From contig NBAY01000010.1 in assembly GCA_002794775.1 (NCBI GenBank), forward strand, positions 248,001 through 312,000: a stretch of DNA of 64,000 bases. The letters are read 5' to 3'. Positions 11,760-22,715 of this stretch are shown piece by piece. The position numbers and the translations under genes were made by a program. Below the pieces are notes generated by a model. It was not told the origin of the DNA. It did no database searches and saw only the letters and a program-made list of their open reading frames with translations. Source of the stretch: Porodaedalea pini (taxonomy: Eukaryota; Basidiomycota; Agaricomycetes; Hymenochaetales; Hymenochaetaceae). The number at the start of each line of letters is the position of its first letter. The stretch's first letter is position 1.

Positions 11760-13999
11760 CTAACGAACTTTGAATGACTGCACGAACATCGCACTCTCCT
11801 CGCTGCCGCCCGTCTCGCCGTCCGCCGTCCGGACGACGTAGTGTATCTCGACGTCGAGCTCGCGTGAGTTGTCCGCGCTTTTGCGACAGTGGAAGGTCCC
11901 AGACACAACCGTATCTATACAAATAATTTATACTGTTATCAGCAATCCAATAAATCTCATTTGACACCCTGGAACGCACCCTCGCTCACGACGACCGGCT
12001 CCTTCAGCAGGAACAGTGTCTGTTTCCAATGTGTCGGTACGCTCTCTGGCCCCGTCGTAAAGCTTTTCCACTTCGGCTCCTCCCGCTTCATCTTCGTGCT
12101 GCTCGCGCGGCGCAATCGCTCCGTTTGCGTGGGAGACCTCGGCGACGACGGCGAGCGCGCGCGGCTGGGCGAGCCGGGGCGCCACACCTCCGCAAGCACA
12201 ACCTCACCATCACCCGCGGCGTGCGCATGCACATCCGAGCCGACCTGTGCGCCATCCGCGGTGAAGAACACGTCGAAATACAGGATGAATGCGTGTGCGA
12301 CGGTGCGCCGCGCGGAGGTGCCATGCAATTCGAACGGCACGGAGAAAGAGAGCTGGCGTGGGGTGACGGTCGCGATGTTGATGTCCTGCGAGTCGAGACT
12401 TTGTGAGAAATGGTGTCGACACTGACTGTGTCTAGGCGAAAGTGAACTACCTTGACGATGACCGTGTCCGTCAGTACAGTCTCGGGGCTGACAACGTCGA
12501 TAACCACTTCATCATACACGCCCTCAGTCATAGGGCTCATATCATACCCTATACATATTTGAATGAGAATCGAGTGAAAGCAAAAGGTAACTCGAAGGCT
12601 AACCATAGACATCGGACCAAAATTCCACCCGATCCTTGACAATCTCGCCTGCCGAGCATAATCCAAGCAGCATGCGTGTCTGGCTCGGCACAAGCACGCC
12701 GCCCTTCTCTTTCTCCTCCCTCTCTTCCCGACCGCGGTCTCCGCTGATTATTGAATGCGCATTGAACGTGGGTTTGAGGAAGCGGTCGCGCGCAACGAGG
12801 ACAGAGTCAAGCATAGATTCGTAGAGAAGAGCGTAGCCCATCCACTCGGATATGATCACGTCAACGTGCGTGATCCCATCCGGCAGCGTGATGCTTTCCA
12901 CCTTGCCATTGATTACTCTGCGTACGACGAGAGATCAGTATTTTCATAGAATATTATTTAAAAACAAAGGGACATACGTGATGACATCGTCTAGCCCGTT
13001 GGTCTTGACGATCTTCCTGGCTTTCTCCACGATGTTCTCACTAGCATCGACCGCAAAGACGCGTTTCGCACCTGCACGCGCGGCGAACAGGGAAAGAATT
13101 CCGGTCCCGCAGCCCACGTCAAGCACGATCGCATCGCGGAAGAGGTCGGGTGAGTTGAGTATGAAGGAGGCATATGTCGAAGTGCGCACTTTGTCGCGAA
13201 GCATCACATAGTGTATCTCTAAGACGTTTGTCAGACATAAGAATCAAAAGAAAAGGATAGAAAACGAACCATTCTCGCCATAGCTGTCGAAGTAGTGTGT
13301 GTCGTCGTCTCGCTTTGCTTTGATCTCTTCTTTTGATGACGGGACTGCACTCGACTCAGTCTTCTCCTCTAACGCCTGTGTGATCTCGGACACGCGGAAT
13401 TGCTTCTCGACGAGCGCGCGGAAATCCATTAGGTCCCTTTTCGCCTGCTCGAGCCTCCTCGTGAGTCTGCGTATCACCTTGTCCTTATCATCTCTTTTAG
13501 AATCGGCCCCAGCTTCATCTTCATCTTCATCTTCAGACCAATCATCTGATCCGAGCTGGAACAGCGGATCATCCTGAATGACGGGGATCAGGTAGTCATC
13601 GGATGTGAAGAACGCCTCCTTTCCCGTCAAAGCATTGACATCAACCGCACTTGGCTTCTCCTTACGAATGTAGTTCACCAGTCGCACCCGTCGGTGGAAG
13701 TCAAGGTGCAGCCGAGCTGCGAGCGCCTCAAAATCGACGCCGAAGGTCACTTTGTCGTACGCGAGCACCGCGTCCACGCTCGGGTGCGAGGAGCCATCAA
13801 AAAGGGAGAGACACGGTTTCTTGAGCTCCTCCTCGTCTGAGACCCAGTCGTTCCAATCGTCATCATTATCCTCTCCCGTCGAGGAAGATTCGAAACCGGA
13901 ATGAGGTGGTGCTTCGTTGTCTGAGAGGTCTGTCGAACGATGTCGGGTCTGTGCTTTTTCAAGCACGTTCGTTGACGCGGGGAGCTTGTGCACACTCAT
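11760..13999 (-). CDS. Protein arginine N-methyltransferase, PRMT3 type (651 aa)
   Basis: Six exons in consistent phase: 13999-13270, 13218-12978, 12917-12604, 12548-12451, 12385-11968, 11914-11760. The enzyme transfers methyl groups from S-adenosylmethionine to arginines. PRMT3 orthologues act in the cytosol on ribosomal protein uS5. An acidic N-terminus (DDDWNDWVSDEEE) leads into a PRMT3-like zinc-finger region in which CLSLFDGSSHPS replaces the usual Cys-x2-Cys, so the finger looks degenerate. An acidic/coiled linker follows. The catalytic core has motif I (VLDVGCGTGILSLFAA), the double-E loop start SEWMGYALLYESML, and FHC/THW-type C-terminal elements (VPTHWKQTLF). An unusual in-frame charged insertion (EEREEKEK) follows FLKP. 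A second low-complexity Ser/Arg/Pro insertion lies in the beta-barrel (residues about 530-565). Confidence 0.93.
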
Positions 14000-15560
14000 C
14001 GCGGAAAATGCTGAGTATAATCACGAACCCGTAGATCTCGGGTATAGACAGGGGCTGACTTTGACAACGTATGCAAACCAGCTTTGGGTTTGGCGTGACG
14101 CGCCTATTGCAAGAGCGGGATGTACAGGTTCCTGGCTATATGCGATCTAGACAGAGTTCGAGATATTAAGTGAAGATTGTCTAGCAGCAGATATACAGCC
14201 GAAGACGAGAGTTGAAAGACAAGCAGAAGACGCTTTGAACGAGGTAACAAAGTGGACAAATCCCGTACTTACATAATAAGAGACCTCCAGACTCTCTTCC
14301 CTCTCTTCACTGACCTCTTTTCTAGACTTTTCGATGATGTTCTTGCTGGCACGTCTTGACCTGGTTTCGCCTCTTGACACTGGTTGTGTCTATCCGTCTA
14401 AAGGCCGCGTAAAATCCTATCTGTCCACTGAAGCAAATGCCTGTCGCACTCTTTGAACAATCTTATAGAAGCTGATATCCACCTACATGACACCGACTTG
14501 AGCTGTGATCAACAAAACTCTTGATGCGGATATAAGGGCCTTAAGGCGATCGCCATTCAATCAAAACCTGAAGGAGGCGGTACTACATAGTTGTCCGCGC
14601 TCAACGCGTGAACTTTGTACGGTGTATGAAGCTAATCTATATCGCTGCGCAGGTTAATGCCGTATTGGCCAAGCGATAATCCAAAGAAGTGCAAGGAACT
14701 CTAGCTCTGACTCGATCGTCCGTCCTTGAGGCCGACGTTCCAGGACCCGCGCCGGTCGGTGTTCAATCGAACGTTATTGAGCTCCCAGAAAAGGCAGTTT
14801 CTTCCAAAATCTGATTCAATTGCTGCCTCTGCATGCAGCGTACGCTCTCCGTTTCGTAAAGCTTTGAAAGATGACAACGTTCCGCGCAGCCTTTCGAACG
14901 CATCTTGCCTACGCATCTTATCTTCTCACCCGAACTCGTTAGCCATAGGGTATGAAGAAATGCGTACTCCGAATTCCGCAAAAGCTCACAATGAAGGCGT
15001 GAATCGCGACGGATGCGCAAACGTCTTTTAAAAGCCGATGCCAGTCGCTTGAAACAAGTCAGGTCATTTGTTTCGAAAGGTCTCAAACTTGATGTCGGTA
15101 TGGACATAAGGCCTTAAGGCATAGGACTTCGTTCTAATAAGATGAACAAAGCACGTCCGAGTCCGGTCTGAGCGCACAAACCCTGAAGTTTATCATCATC
15201 ACCGCAGTGACAGCACAGCTTGCTTCGTCCATCAGTTCTACCTCTGAAGGCGGTGTATTCGCGTTATTCATCTCGGAGCTAATGAGTAATGACTTGATTC
15301 AAACTTCAAAGTCGAGTCATACCAACATTTCAGGACTCGTTCGCGTTGGCGGCCCGGGTTTCCAGCTACCAGAACAGGCAACTTACGATAAGCCTGCGAT
15401 CTACTGCGCCCTTCACGGACCCCCAGTTGGACGCCTGGCGTATCATTCTATTATGATGAAGAAGGATAGCGCAACCTTGCATATACTTGGTTCGAGTCAC
15501 TTCTTCGGCGCAGCCACAACGAAAAGGCGCTCAGGGCTGCGCCCGTGCCGCCTTGCAGAG
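14000..15560. other. Intergenic, no supported gene
   Basis: A 1.6-kb divergent spacer between the PRMT3-type gene and the small motif gene at 15673. GCCTTAAGGC occurs twice (14538-14547 and 15111-15120), each preceded by a 'cttgatg' word about 15-25 bases upstream. Short minus-strand frames are present but carry no motif. Confidence 0.4.
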
Positions 15561-15566
15561 TATAAA
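15561..15566 (+). promoter_or_regulatory. Probable TATA box
   Basis: TATAAA lies 107 bases upstream of the ATG at 15673, a normal distance for a fungal core promoter with a short leader. Confidence 0.5.
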
Positions 15567-15672
15567 TGCAAACGTGCTAGAAGATCACTCAGTACTCCAA
15601 GCACATCCTCGTCCTCGCTACATCAGCTTCAAACACACTAGCACAGCTACCCCAACCTCCACCATTCCCACT

Positions 15673-16152
15673 ATGCCGATGATCTATCGCGACTACCCTA
15701 CCGCGTTCGCTAACGTCCAAGACGCATACGGTCTCGCGGACAACACTCCTATGTCTACCAAAGACGCCCGCGCCTCCAGCGCTCCCAGCGCATCGCAGAC
15801 GCAGCCGCAATCTTCATCGTCGTCATCCTTTTCGCTCTCTCGCATCTTGCGGAGAAAAAAGCATGCCTCCAGATCACCCGAGTCGACACCTACAGACTCG
15901 CGCCGCGCATCCGTTGACTCGCAGAGGACGCTGGCAACTGACCCGGTCGCTACTTCGAAGGCATCTCCGCCAGACTACGAGAAGGCGTTCGGTGCGCTTT
16001 CATCCTCGTATGGGTTGGCCGGGTCGAGCATCGTCTCTGTACCTGTTCTTCCAAAGCACTCGCCGTCTTCGTCTTCATCGAGTAAGCGCCAAAAAGTAGA
16101 CAACGAACCGCGAAGAGCTGCTCTTGCAGCCTGGAGTCAGGTCCACCGTTGA
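15673..16152 (+). CDS. Small DY(E)...YG-motif protein, copy 3 with two motifs (159 aa)
   Basis: A single exon encodes 159 residues. The motif occurs twice: near the N-terminus as RDYPTAFANVQDAYGLAD and again at about residue 103 as PDYEKAFGALSSSYGLAG. Between them is a Ser-rich, basic, probably disordered segment (SLSRILRRKKHASRS). A second basic patch, SKRQKVDNEPRR, resembles a nuclear localisation signal. The ATG at 15673 is preferred over the longer open frame because it gives the motif directly at the N-terminus and lies downstream of a TATA box. It is related to the genes at 8960-9366 and 10554-10930. No known function. Confidence 0.7.
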   Translation: MPMIYRDYPTAFANVQDAYGLADNTPMSTKDARASSAPSASQTQPQSSSSSSFSLSRILRRKKHASRSPESTPTDSRRASVDSQRTLATDPVATSKASPPDYEKAFGALSSSYGLAGSSIVSVPVLPKHSPSSSSSSKRQKVDNEPRRAALAAWSQVHR

Positions 16153-17068
16153 GATGAACAAGACGATCCGAGAACTTCTATAGTAAGTTGGCTCGATTTA
16201 TATCTAATTTGTCGACGAGCTCAATGAACTTCTCAGTGGGCTGCGTCGGTTGCGCCTGCCTATGGCTGAAAGTTCCCGTCTGCTCGCGACGGTCCTGTAT
16301 CATGTATTTTTTTATGCGCCGTATACTCCTTTACCGTCACACCTTCTATATACTCTTCGCCGCGATTTCATCCTTGTTCCAAAAATTAACCTCATAGAGT
16401 CTGTTTATCCTGGAGTCGGTATATTCATATTAATATTGTGCTGCATCGTGCACATCAACTGTTGTTCCTATTCTACTGAACAGTATGTTTTGGAAATTTA
16501 TGAGTATTGTACCTTGCTTTACTGAGACTTCTGAGCATTAGAACTTGGTAGAGATTTCGAAGGTTAGAGACGGTAGGTGTCTTTGTTGTATTCATATCTA
16601 TAACTCTACTTATGTAGATGAAATACGTATATGGTTAGGGTTAGGGCCGGCTAGGGTCAAAAAAAAGAGAGCCCACCCAGCCCGAGGGCCGAAGTGGGAC
16701 AGGAAAATATTTAAACAGTGCATACGGCATAAACCGTATACAAACCAGAGGGCCCCTCTGAGGACAAGGTCGCCGTGCTATGAAAAGTCCCCATAGCCCA
16801 CACTCCCAAGACATGAAAGGGAATGCGCCGTTAAGGTAAGTATGAATTTGCTCATGTGCTTCAGCTGATCACTTTATACTGGTGAGACGCGGCGCACGGA
16901 CCATCGCGCGCAACCGATGTACGTAGGTTTCTTCATTTAAAATGGGTACTTACAACGGAACAATGCGTGAAAATACAACGACAGGCTATATGGTCCATGG
17001 AAACAAAGGAAATCAGGCAACATAGTATGGTGTGAAAGCAACAGCCTTACAGACCAGTCCACGATAAA
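16153..17068. other. Intergenic, no supported gene
   Basis: Tail-to-tail spacer between the plus-strand motif gene and the minus-strand RIO1 gene. It carries two adjacent TTAGGG-like units near 16634-16646, too few to be telomeric. No coding support. Confidence 0.4.
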
Positions 17069-19256
17069 TCACGAGTGCCTCGTAGACTTGATTTTCTTCT
17101 TCTTTTCCGCTTTCTTCATTTTGTGCTTTCGCTTCTCTCGAGCCTCTTCCTTCACAGCTTTCTTCCGTTCTTTCCTCAGTTCACGGTCCTCATGCCGATG
17201 CCCGCGTGGTTTACGCTCTCCAGTCTCTCCTTCCTCTTTCTCTCCGCCCTCCTCGACCGACTCCTCCTCATCACTACTGTCCTCTCCTTCCTCTTCACTG
17301 TCTTCATTCCCGTCGCGACTCACAACAGTCTCAGAAGCAGTTCGTGTGTCTAGTGAGATGTCTTTCACTCCATTTTCCACGAACCTAACGGAAGATATGC
17401 CCTGTTTGGTTTTGCGCAAAGCCACATCAGGCAAGGCAGCTGCAGATGAGGGCGGTTCGACGAGCCCGATAGTATCAGAATAAATGAGCTTTTTTCCTTC
17501 TCCTCTGCTGAGCGCGTCAACGTCACGTTCGGGATCAAAGACTTCGTTCAGATTCCTCGGGATATAGGAGCGCATGAAGACAGCGTCTTCGTGAGCATGC
17601 GCTTCCGAGTCATCCCTTAATTCTCCTTCCGCCAGTTCCGCACTGCTCTCTTCGGCCTTTGCGAGCCAGCGCGAGATGATCTCCTTCTCTTTCCGAGCCG
17701 TGGTCTCTCCGCTTTCTGAGCACTCTGAAATATCGCCTAACTCAGACAGAAGGTTCACGCTCGAGCGCGTAACGAACTCGAATGCGCGACGCAGTCCGAG
17801 CGTATGCACACCGCGGCGCGAGAAGAAGTCCTCCACGTTACCAAGATCCTTGCGTAGAAAATCGAATGCGTGTGGATGATCATGCTCGACGGCCTGAGAG
17901 ACATCAATTATGAATAGCGTGCTTGCATGATAGAGTATGTTGTACTCGGAGAGATCAGCATGTACCAGCCGACAGTTATGAAAGAGGCGCCGCACGGTCA
18001 AGAGCAGGTCTTGGTAGAGCTGTGGATAGTCTGAGGAGGAAATTTCTGCGTCTTTGAGTCGAGGGGAGGCCCTAAGTTCAATAAGTGAGGATTTAGTGCT
18101 ACAACTGGGCAACGGGTAAACTTCTCGAACTCTTACCACCCCTCATTATCGCCTAGAAATTCCATAACAAGTACGTTTTCTCGGACCTCAAGAGGTTCTG
18201 GACAAGGAACACCTGCAGTCGCTAACCGCTTCAAATTCCGCATCTCCTTCTCTGCCCACATTCTGACCATCTTACGCGGGTTGTGTCGCGAGTAACCCTG
18301 TCGGAAGCGGTGCTCTCCAGAAACATAGCGATCGCGGTCCTTGAAGACTAAGATCGAAGTTTTGTAGATTTTCAGTGCTAGATGCCTGCCTCCTGGAGAT
18401 ACTGCATGGTAAACGTTCGCCTAGCGCTCGATCAGTATGAATGACGTCGAAATATGTATATGCAAGAGCATAAGCATCACATACCTCCTTTCCTGTGCTT
18501 ACACAACCATTAATTTCCTGCACTAGTCCCCGACCAATCATCTTATACAGTATAATACGCGTGCGCGGATCAAGCACCTGCTCATTCGTGGCACGATCGG
18601 CCTTGTCCTTCATGTTTGCATGCGCACTTGGTCCCTTACGGTTCACACTTGCACCCATGCCCATCCGATATGGCTCGTCGATGTGCTTTAGACGTGCGGA
18701 ATACTTTGACAGTGCAGAGAGCTGATCGGTTGTTCTTTTGCCATGGTGGTCAAGCGAGGACGCAGACTGAGAGGTAGGCGCGGCAGTGGTTCGGCGCGGA
18801 CGATTGACGGCCGGGAGAGCGGCAACAGCGGACGTGTTTCTTGCAGTCGCTTGTTGTATTCCCTCAGCGACTCCAGAGCGCACCGCAATGTGCTGTCGTA
18901 GGCGGTTATATTGCTTCGTAAAATCTAGCGTTTGCCTCGCATCAGCAAGAGCCAAACATACATAAGGGTGTTGCTGCTTCAGACATACCACGTTCAGTGA
19001 CATCCCAGTCCTCGTCGTCCGCTAGATTGTCCTCGAAATCTTCTTCCCTGATACCGTCCTCGTCCTCGTCCTCCAGCTCCTCATCCTCTGACCACTCGAG
19101 TAGCTCAGGATCGTCGATATAGCTTGCATCACCCCTTCCCTCTACAGGTTCTGCCGTAACAGTCGCAGGGATTGTTCCTGGAAGGTTATTCGGGCTAACC
19201 GAATCCTCCAGCGCATCGTCGAACTGACCATCTTCATAATTATTAGCATGTGCCAT
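17069..19256 (-). CDS. RIO1 atypical serine protein kinase (669 aa)
   Basis: Four exons (19256-18985, 18935-18485, 18420-18137, 18071-17069) join in phase. RIO1 is needed for final maturation of the 40S ribosomal subunit (cytoplasmic 20S pre-rRNA processing). A strongly acidic N-terminus ([13 protein letters not shown]) precedes the RIO domain. Family signatures visible: [30 protein letters not shown] (flexible loop and ATP-binding Lys region, split by an intron), [19 protein letters not shown], the catalytic [12 protein letters not shown], and the metal-binding [13 protein letters not shown]. The C-terminus is acidic and then very Lys/Arg-rich ([18 protein letters not shown]), as in other RIO1 proteins. 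The first donor (gtctga after 18985) is weak, but it is the only one keeping frame into the conserved segment. Confidence 0.95.
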
Positions 19257-22200
19257 TGTCGTCCGATTATCGCATACGAGATCTTGAAGTTTGGGTGTAT
19301 CGATATCTATCTAACTCAAGACTCAGACCCTTCACCAGCAGTATTAGTTCACAAGCAGTTATTCAGTACACGCGCAGGATGCAGATCTCGATTATGAATG
19401 AGCAAAACAGAATTCTAGGAATTGGCAGCAGAGCCCTGGCGGCGTTCAGTACGTTCAGTGGTCGCACTGCTCGGTACTCCAAAATTTTGAGTTTGAGCAT
19501 TCGTGGGAGTATTATACTGTTTATGTTAGGGCATTTCTAAGAAGCTGGGCCTGTTTCAGCTTTCAAGCATATATCGTGAACAAGCAAACGGTCTGATATT
19601 CTCCCACCTCTGCCGGAGAGAAAACATACACATCTCTTGTTACTTACTAGCATGCGGTACACCGCGAAATTCCTCTGTCAAACAGAATTCTTTATCCATT
19701 TGCTTTGAGTCTTTGAATGAAACTCGATAGACTGCCGGCTTCTCCACAGTATACAACCGGTCGGTGCTCGATCAAGGGGCTATATATCTCTAGCTTCTAC
19801 CTTCCCTTTTCACTCTGCCTCTTTGCCACCACAAGCCTCTAGCTCCCTGGAATAGGTACGTTGGACTTCATTATATAGTTTTCAGAGTAACTCACAGTAT
19901 CAAAGCTGTTTGCAACTTGAACACCTCATGGACATTCCAGAGCTAACTGGCTTTAAATAATGGCAAATAATTGGTACAGATCTTTTGGTTAGACATACTG
20001 ATAACGCTATCATCGTTGCTGCCCTTCGTACACATCCCGTCCTCGGAGGACAGCGCAGTTCCGCTGAGAGCAACGGCAAAAGAAGCGAATATCAAAACGC
20101 GTTGCAAATAGGACGTGAAGATGCAGGGGGGTGGCTTGTATGTTGGCCGATTTACTTAGGAGCTGTCTGCCTTCTCGCGAGGGGCCAACACACAGGCGCC
20201 CCTCGGTCTCCTGGGACTTGCGCGTGTTCTCACCATCGAGGCTTCCTTGGTACAAAACACCTTGGCTACGTATCACGTTCGGCTAGTATCGATGTAATTT
20301 GGTCACTTGTACGTTAGCGAAGTTTGCTCGAATGTGCTCTTTCCCATCGTTTGTGCACTGATTGGCATGCGCATGCACCACCAGTGATCCAGCAATGCCC
20401 TTGCACAGATACAGTACATAAATCCTTTTAAAAAGCCTACGATCAACCTGCAACTGAAACATCTGGTCAACCATGCACTGTCATCTGTGTCTGCTGTTTG
20501 TCTGTTCCGTACGCTTCAATGGAGTTGTCTCAACGATAATATACTGTCGCCACCCATATGAATCCTATTCAACAGACCTAAAGGCTTGTACGAGGAGCGT
20601 GACCAAGACTGCGTACTCGAATCTGGTCTTTATTTGGCCTTGAGGGACTTTAATCCGATGCTGATACTTTGTAGCGCTTAATGAATACCTTGAGTTTTTC
20701 TGGAACCATCAGAACGCCCTCAAATATCAAGCCAATAGCTTGACATTCCGTGATTGCACCGTTGCGAAGTTCGCGGTCTACGTACTTGCAAACTGCTGTT
20801 TCTCATTGCGCCCTTCACGAAACTTCACTCAAATTGGGAATTCGGATTATCTGTTAGTTTTTCTTGCAGGTCTGTCAGACATCATCCATTCGAGCAGAAA
20901 GGCTGACGCAGAGGAGACAAGGGGTCCTTGTTAGCAGCACAGATACGAGTGTCTGCTTTTACGATCCTCGGTGTAAAACATAACATTTATTCGGTATGTA
21001 AGAACAGGCAACTTGAATGCCCAACGCGCCTTTGCAAAAGCTTAAAGGTTCTCTGATTATGATACTGGCTACCTTGCTATCGAAGAAGGCATTCGATTCG
21101 ATACGTTTGTTTACAATATGAACTCGAACAATCACCGGCTTTCACCATGACATCGAAAGCCCTACTTCACATACAATCTAGACATTGAAGAATAGAAGGA
21201 AGTATATTAAATTATAAGGCTCTAACGGAGGAAAATCACAAACAAGTTAGTGGAAGCAGATCCCTGCAAGAAAATTCAAGAGCAAAGCGGAAGCTACAAA
21301 TCATGTAGTTTCTACGCGTACTTATTGGTAACGGGATGTATCGAGCAGAAAGGTGCATAAGCCCTTCAGCCTGCTTTCCCTTCCCCCTCCCTTTTCGCTC
21401 CTGACGTCTCCTTACCCCTCCCCGCTTCTCACTCTGCTTGGATTTGCATAGCGTGAATATTTGGTATTACGAAGGAATGTCTCAGCTGCGCTCTTATCTT
21501 GCATGCGGATGAAATTAGGCCGAGAGCCCGAGGCGGACCAAAAGCTTCAACCCCAAAATGCTTTGGTGTCATCCGACAAGCGCACATTCTGCAGAGCTCC
21601 GCCCGAGCCGATCCGGAAGTATGGTCTGAGATTATTACACGCGGCACGCGCTGCGCGCGAAGGGCGACGCCGACGCAGGTGGGGTGGGATGTCTCAGATA
21701 GGTCATCGGACCACGAGAGATTGTCTATCAGTGCTGCCGTATGCACCCGAAGAGAGGAGGCTTATGGCAATTCCCCTTGGAGCAGTGTTTTGGGCTATGG
21801 AGAGTTTTTGCGCTTTTTCCTCGTCAAAATTTTACAAATAATCCTCTCTCTGAGAAATAATGTAGAGTGTATGTTCGCATGGGGGCGCATGTACGACACG
21901 CTGCTTCGCATCTTCTTTAGCTATTTACGTTCCCTTTAGCGCCCCGACTAATAATAATGAAAGGATCGACAACTTACGTTGATCTTCTCGGCCCCATAGC
22001 GTAGAATTTTGACTTTGTAAGAAGGAACAATAGAGGCGCAAGAAGCGATACTGCACAAGGCAGGTTTGACCCGAGAAGACGGTGGCTGGTGGAGGTTCGC
22101 CAAACGCTACCTCCGATTTTGGACGTTGCTAGTCGTTGTCCCCCGACGCATCTTAACTGCCAGCTTAATCGGTCCTTCCGTGGAGGACAGCGCGTATCAT

Positions 22201-22715
22201 CTACGCGAGCGGCTAGGTAATGCCTCGTCTTTAAGACTGTTGGTCCATATCCTAATCGATTTGATCTGAACGCGGCTGACACGAGGAGGGCTCAGACTAG
22301 ACACTCAGCCAATGTCAGCTCGACGGAAGCAAACCTTATGAGCGGGTCGTGCGCAACAGCCCGCACACCCGATTCTGTCACAGGAGTGTCCGTCCGTCCG
22401 TCCGGCCCTCGCCACCCTCGATCTCCTTTTTTTTCTCCTTTTTTCTTGTGCGTTTCCGGGAGTTCGCCCTGGCCGATTCAACCGCAAACTGCGCCTGTCT
22501 TGCACGACCTGTGGTCACTTGGTGGCCCTAGGTCGCTGCCAGTCCAACCCCACCTCCTATTTTTCTCTGTCCATTTTTTCGCCCCCGGAGTCCCCTTAAT
22601 TTGCATCCACCATCGAGCTGAGTGGACGCAGCTGTAGCTTCCGTCTTTTCGCTTTTCCTCTCCGCCGACCGAGTCGTCCCGCTGTCGTTTTCATCCTGAA
22701 GCCACGGAAGAAGCG
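19257..22715. other. 3.5-kb spacer, no supported gene
   Basis: Divergent region between RIO1 and the Zn2Cys6 regulator. Frames of up to about 145 codons occur near 20.0 kb and 21.5 kb, but they lie over each other on both strands without motif, splice pattern or codon bias that I can defend. The last 300 bases are pyrimidine-rich (repeated 'cgtccgtccg' and 'ctcctttttt'), typical of a fungal core promoter for the gene at 22716. Confidence 0.4.

Noticed and set aside
15207..15672. Open frame upstream of small motif gene 3
   Set aside because: It contains the TATA box region and is out of keeping with the paralogues' short N-termini.
16633..16646. TTAGGG-like repeats suggesting a telomere
   Set aside because: Only two adjacent units in ordinary gene-bearing DNA; chance or a short interstitial motif.
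19985..21939. Frames of 90-146 codons in the 3.5-kb spacer
   Set aside because: They overlap one another on both strands and show no conserved motif, intron logic or homologous text.
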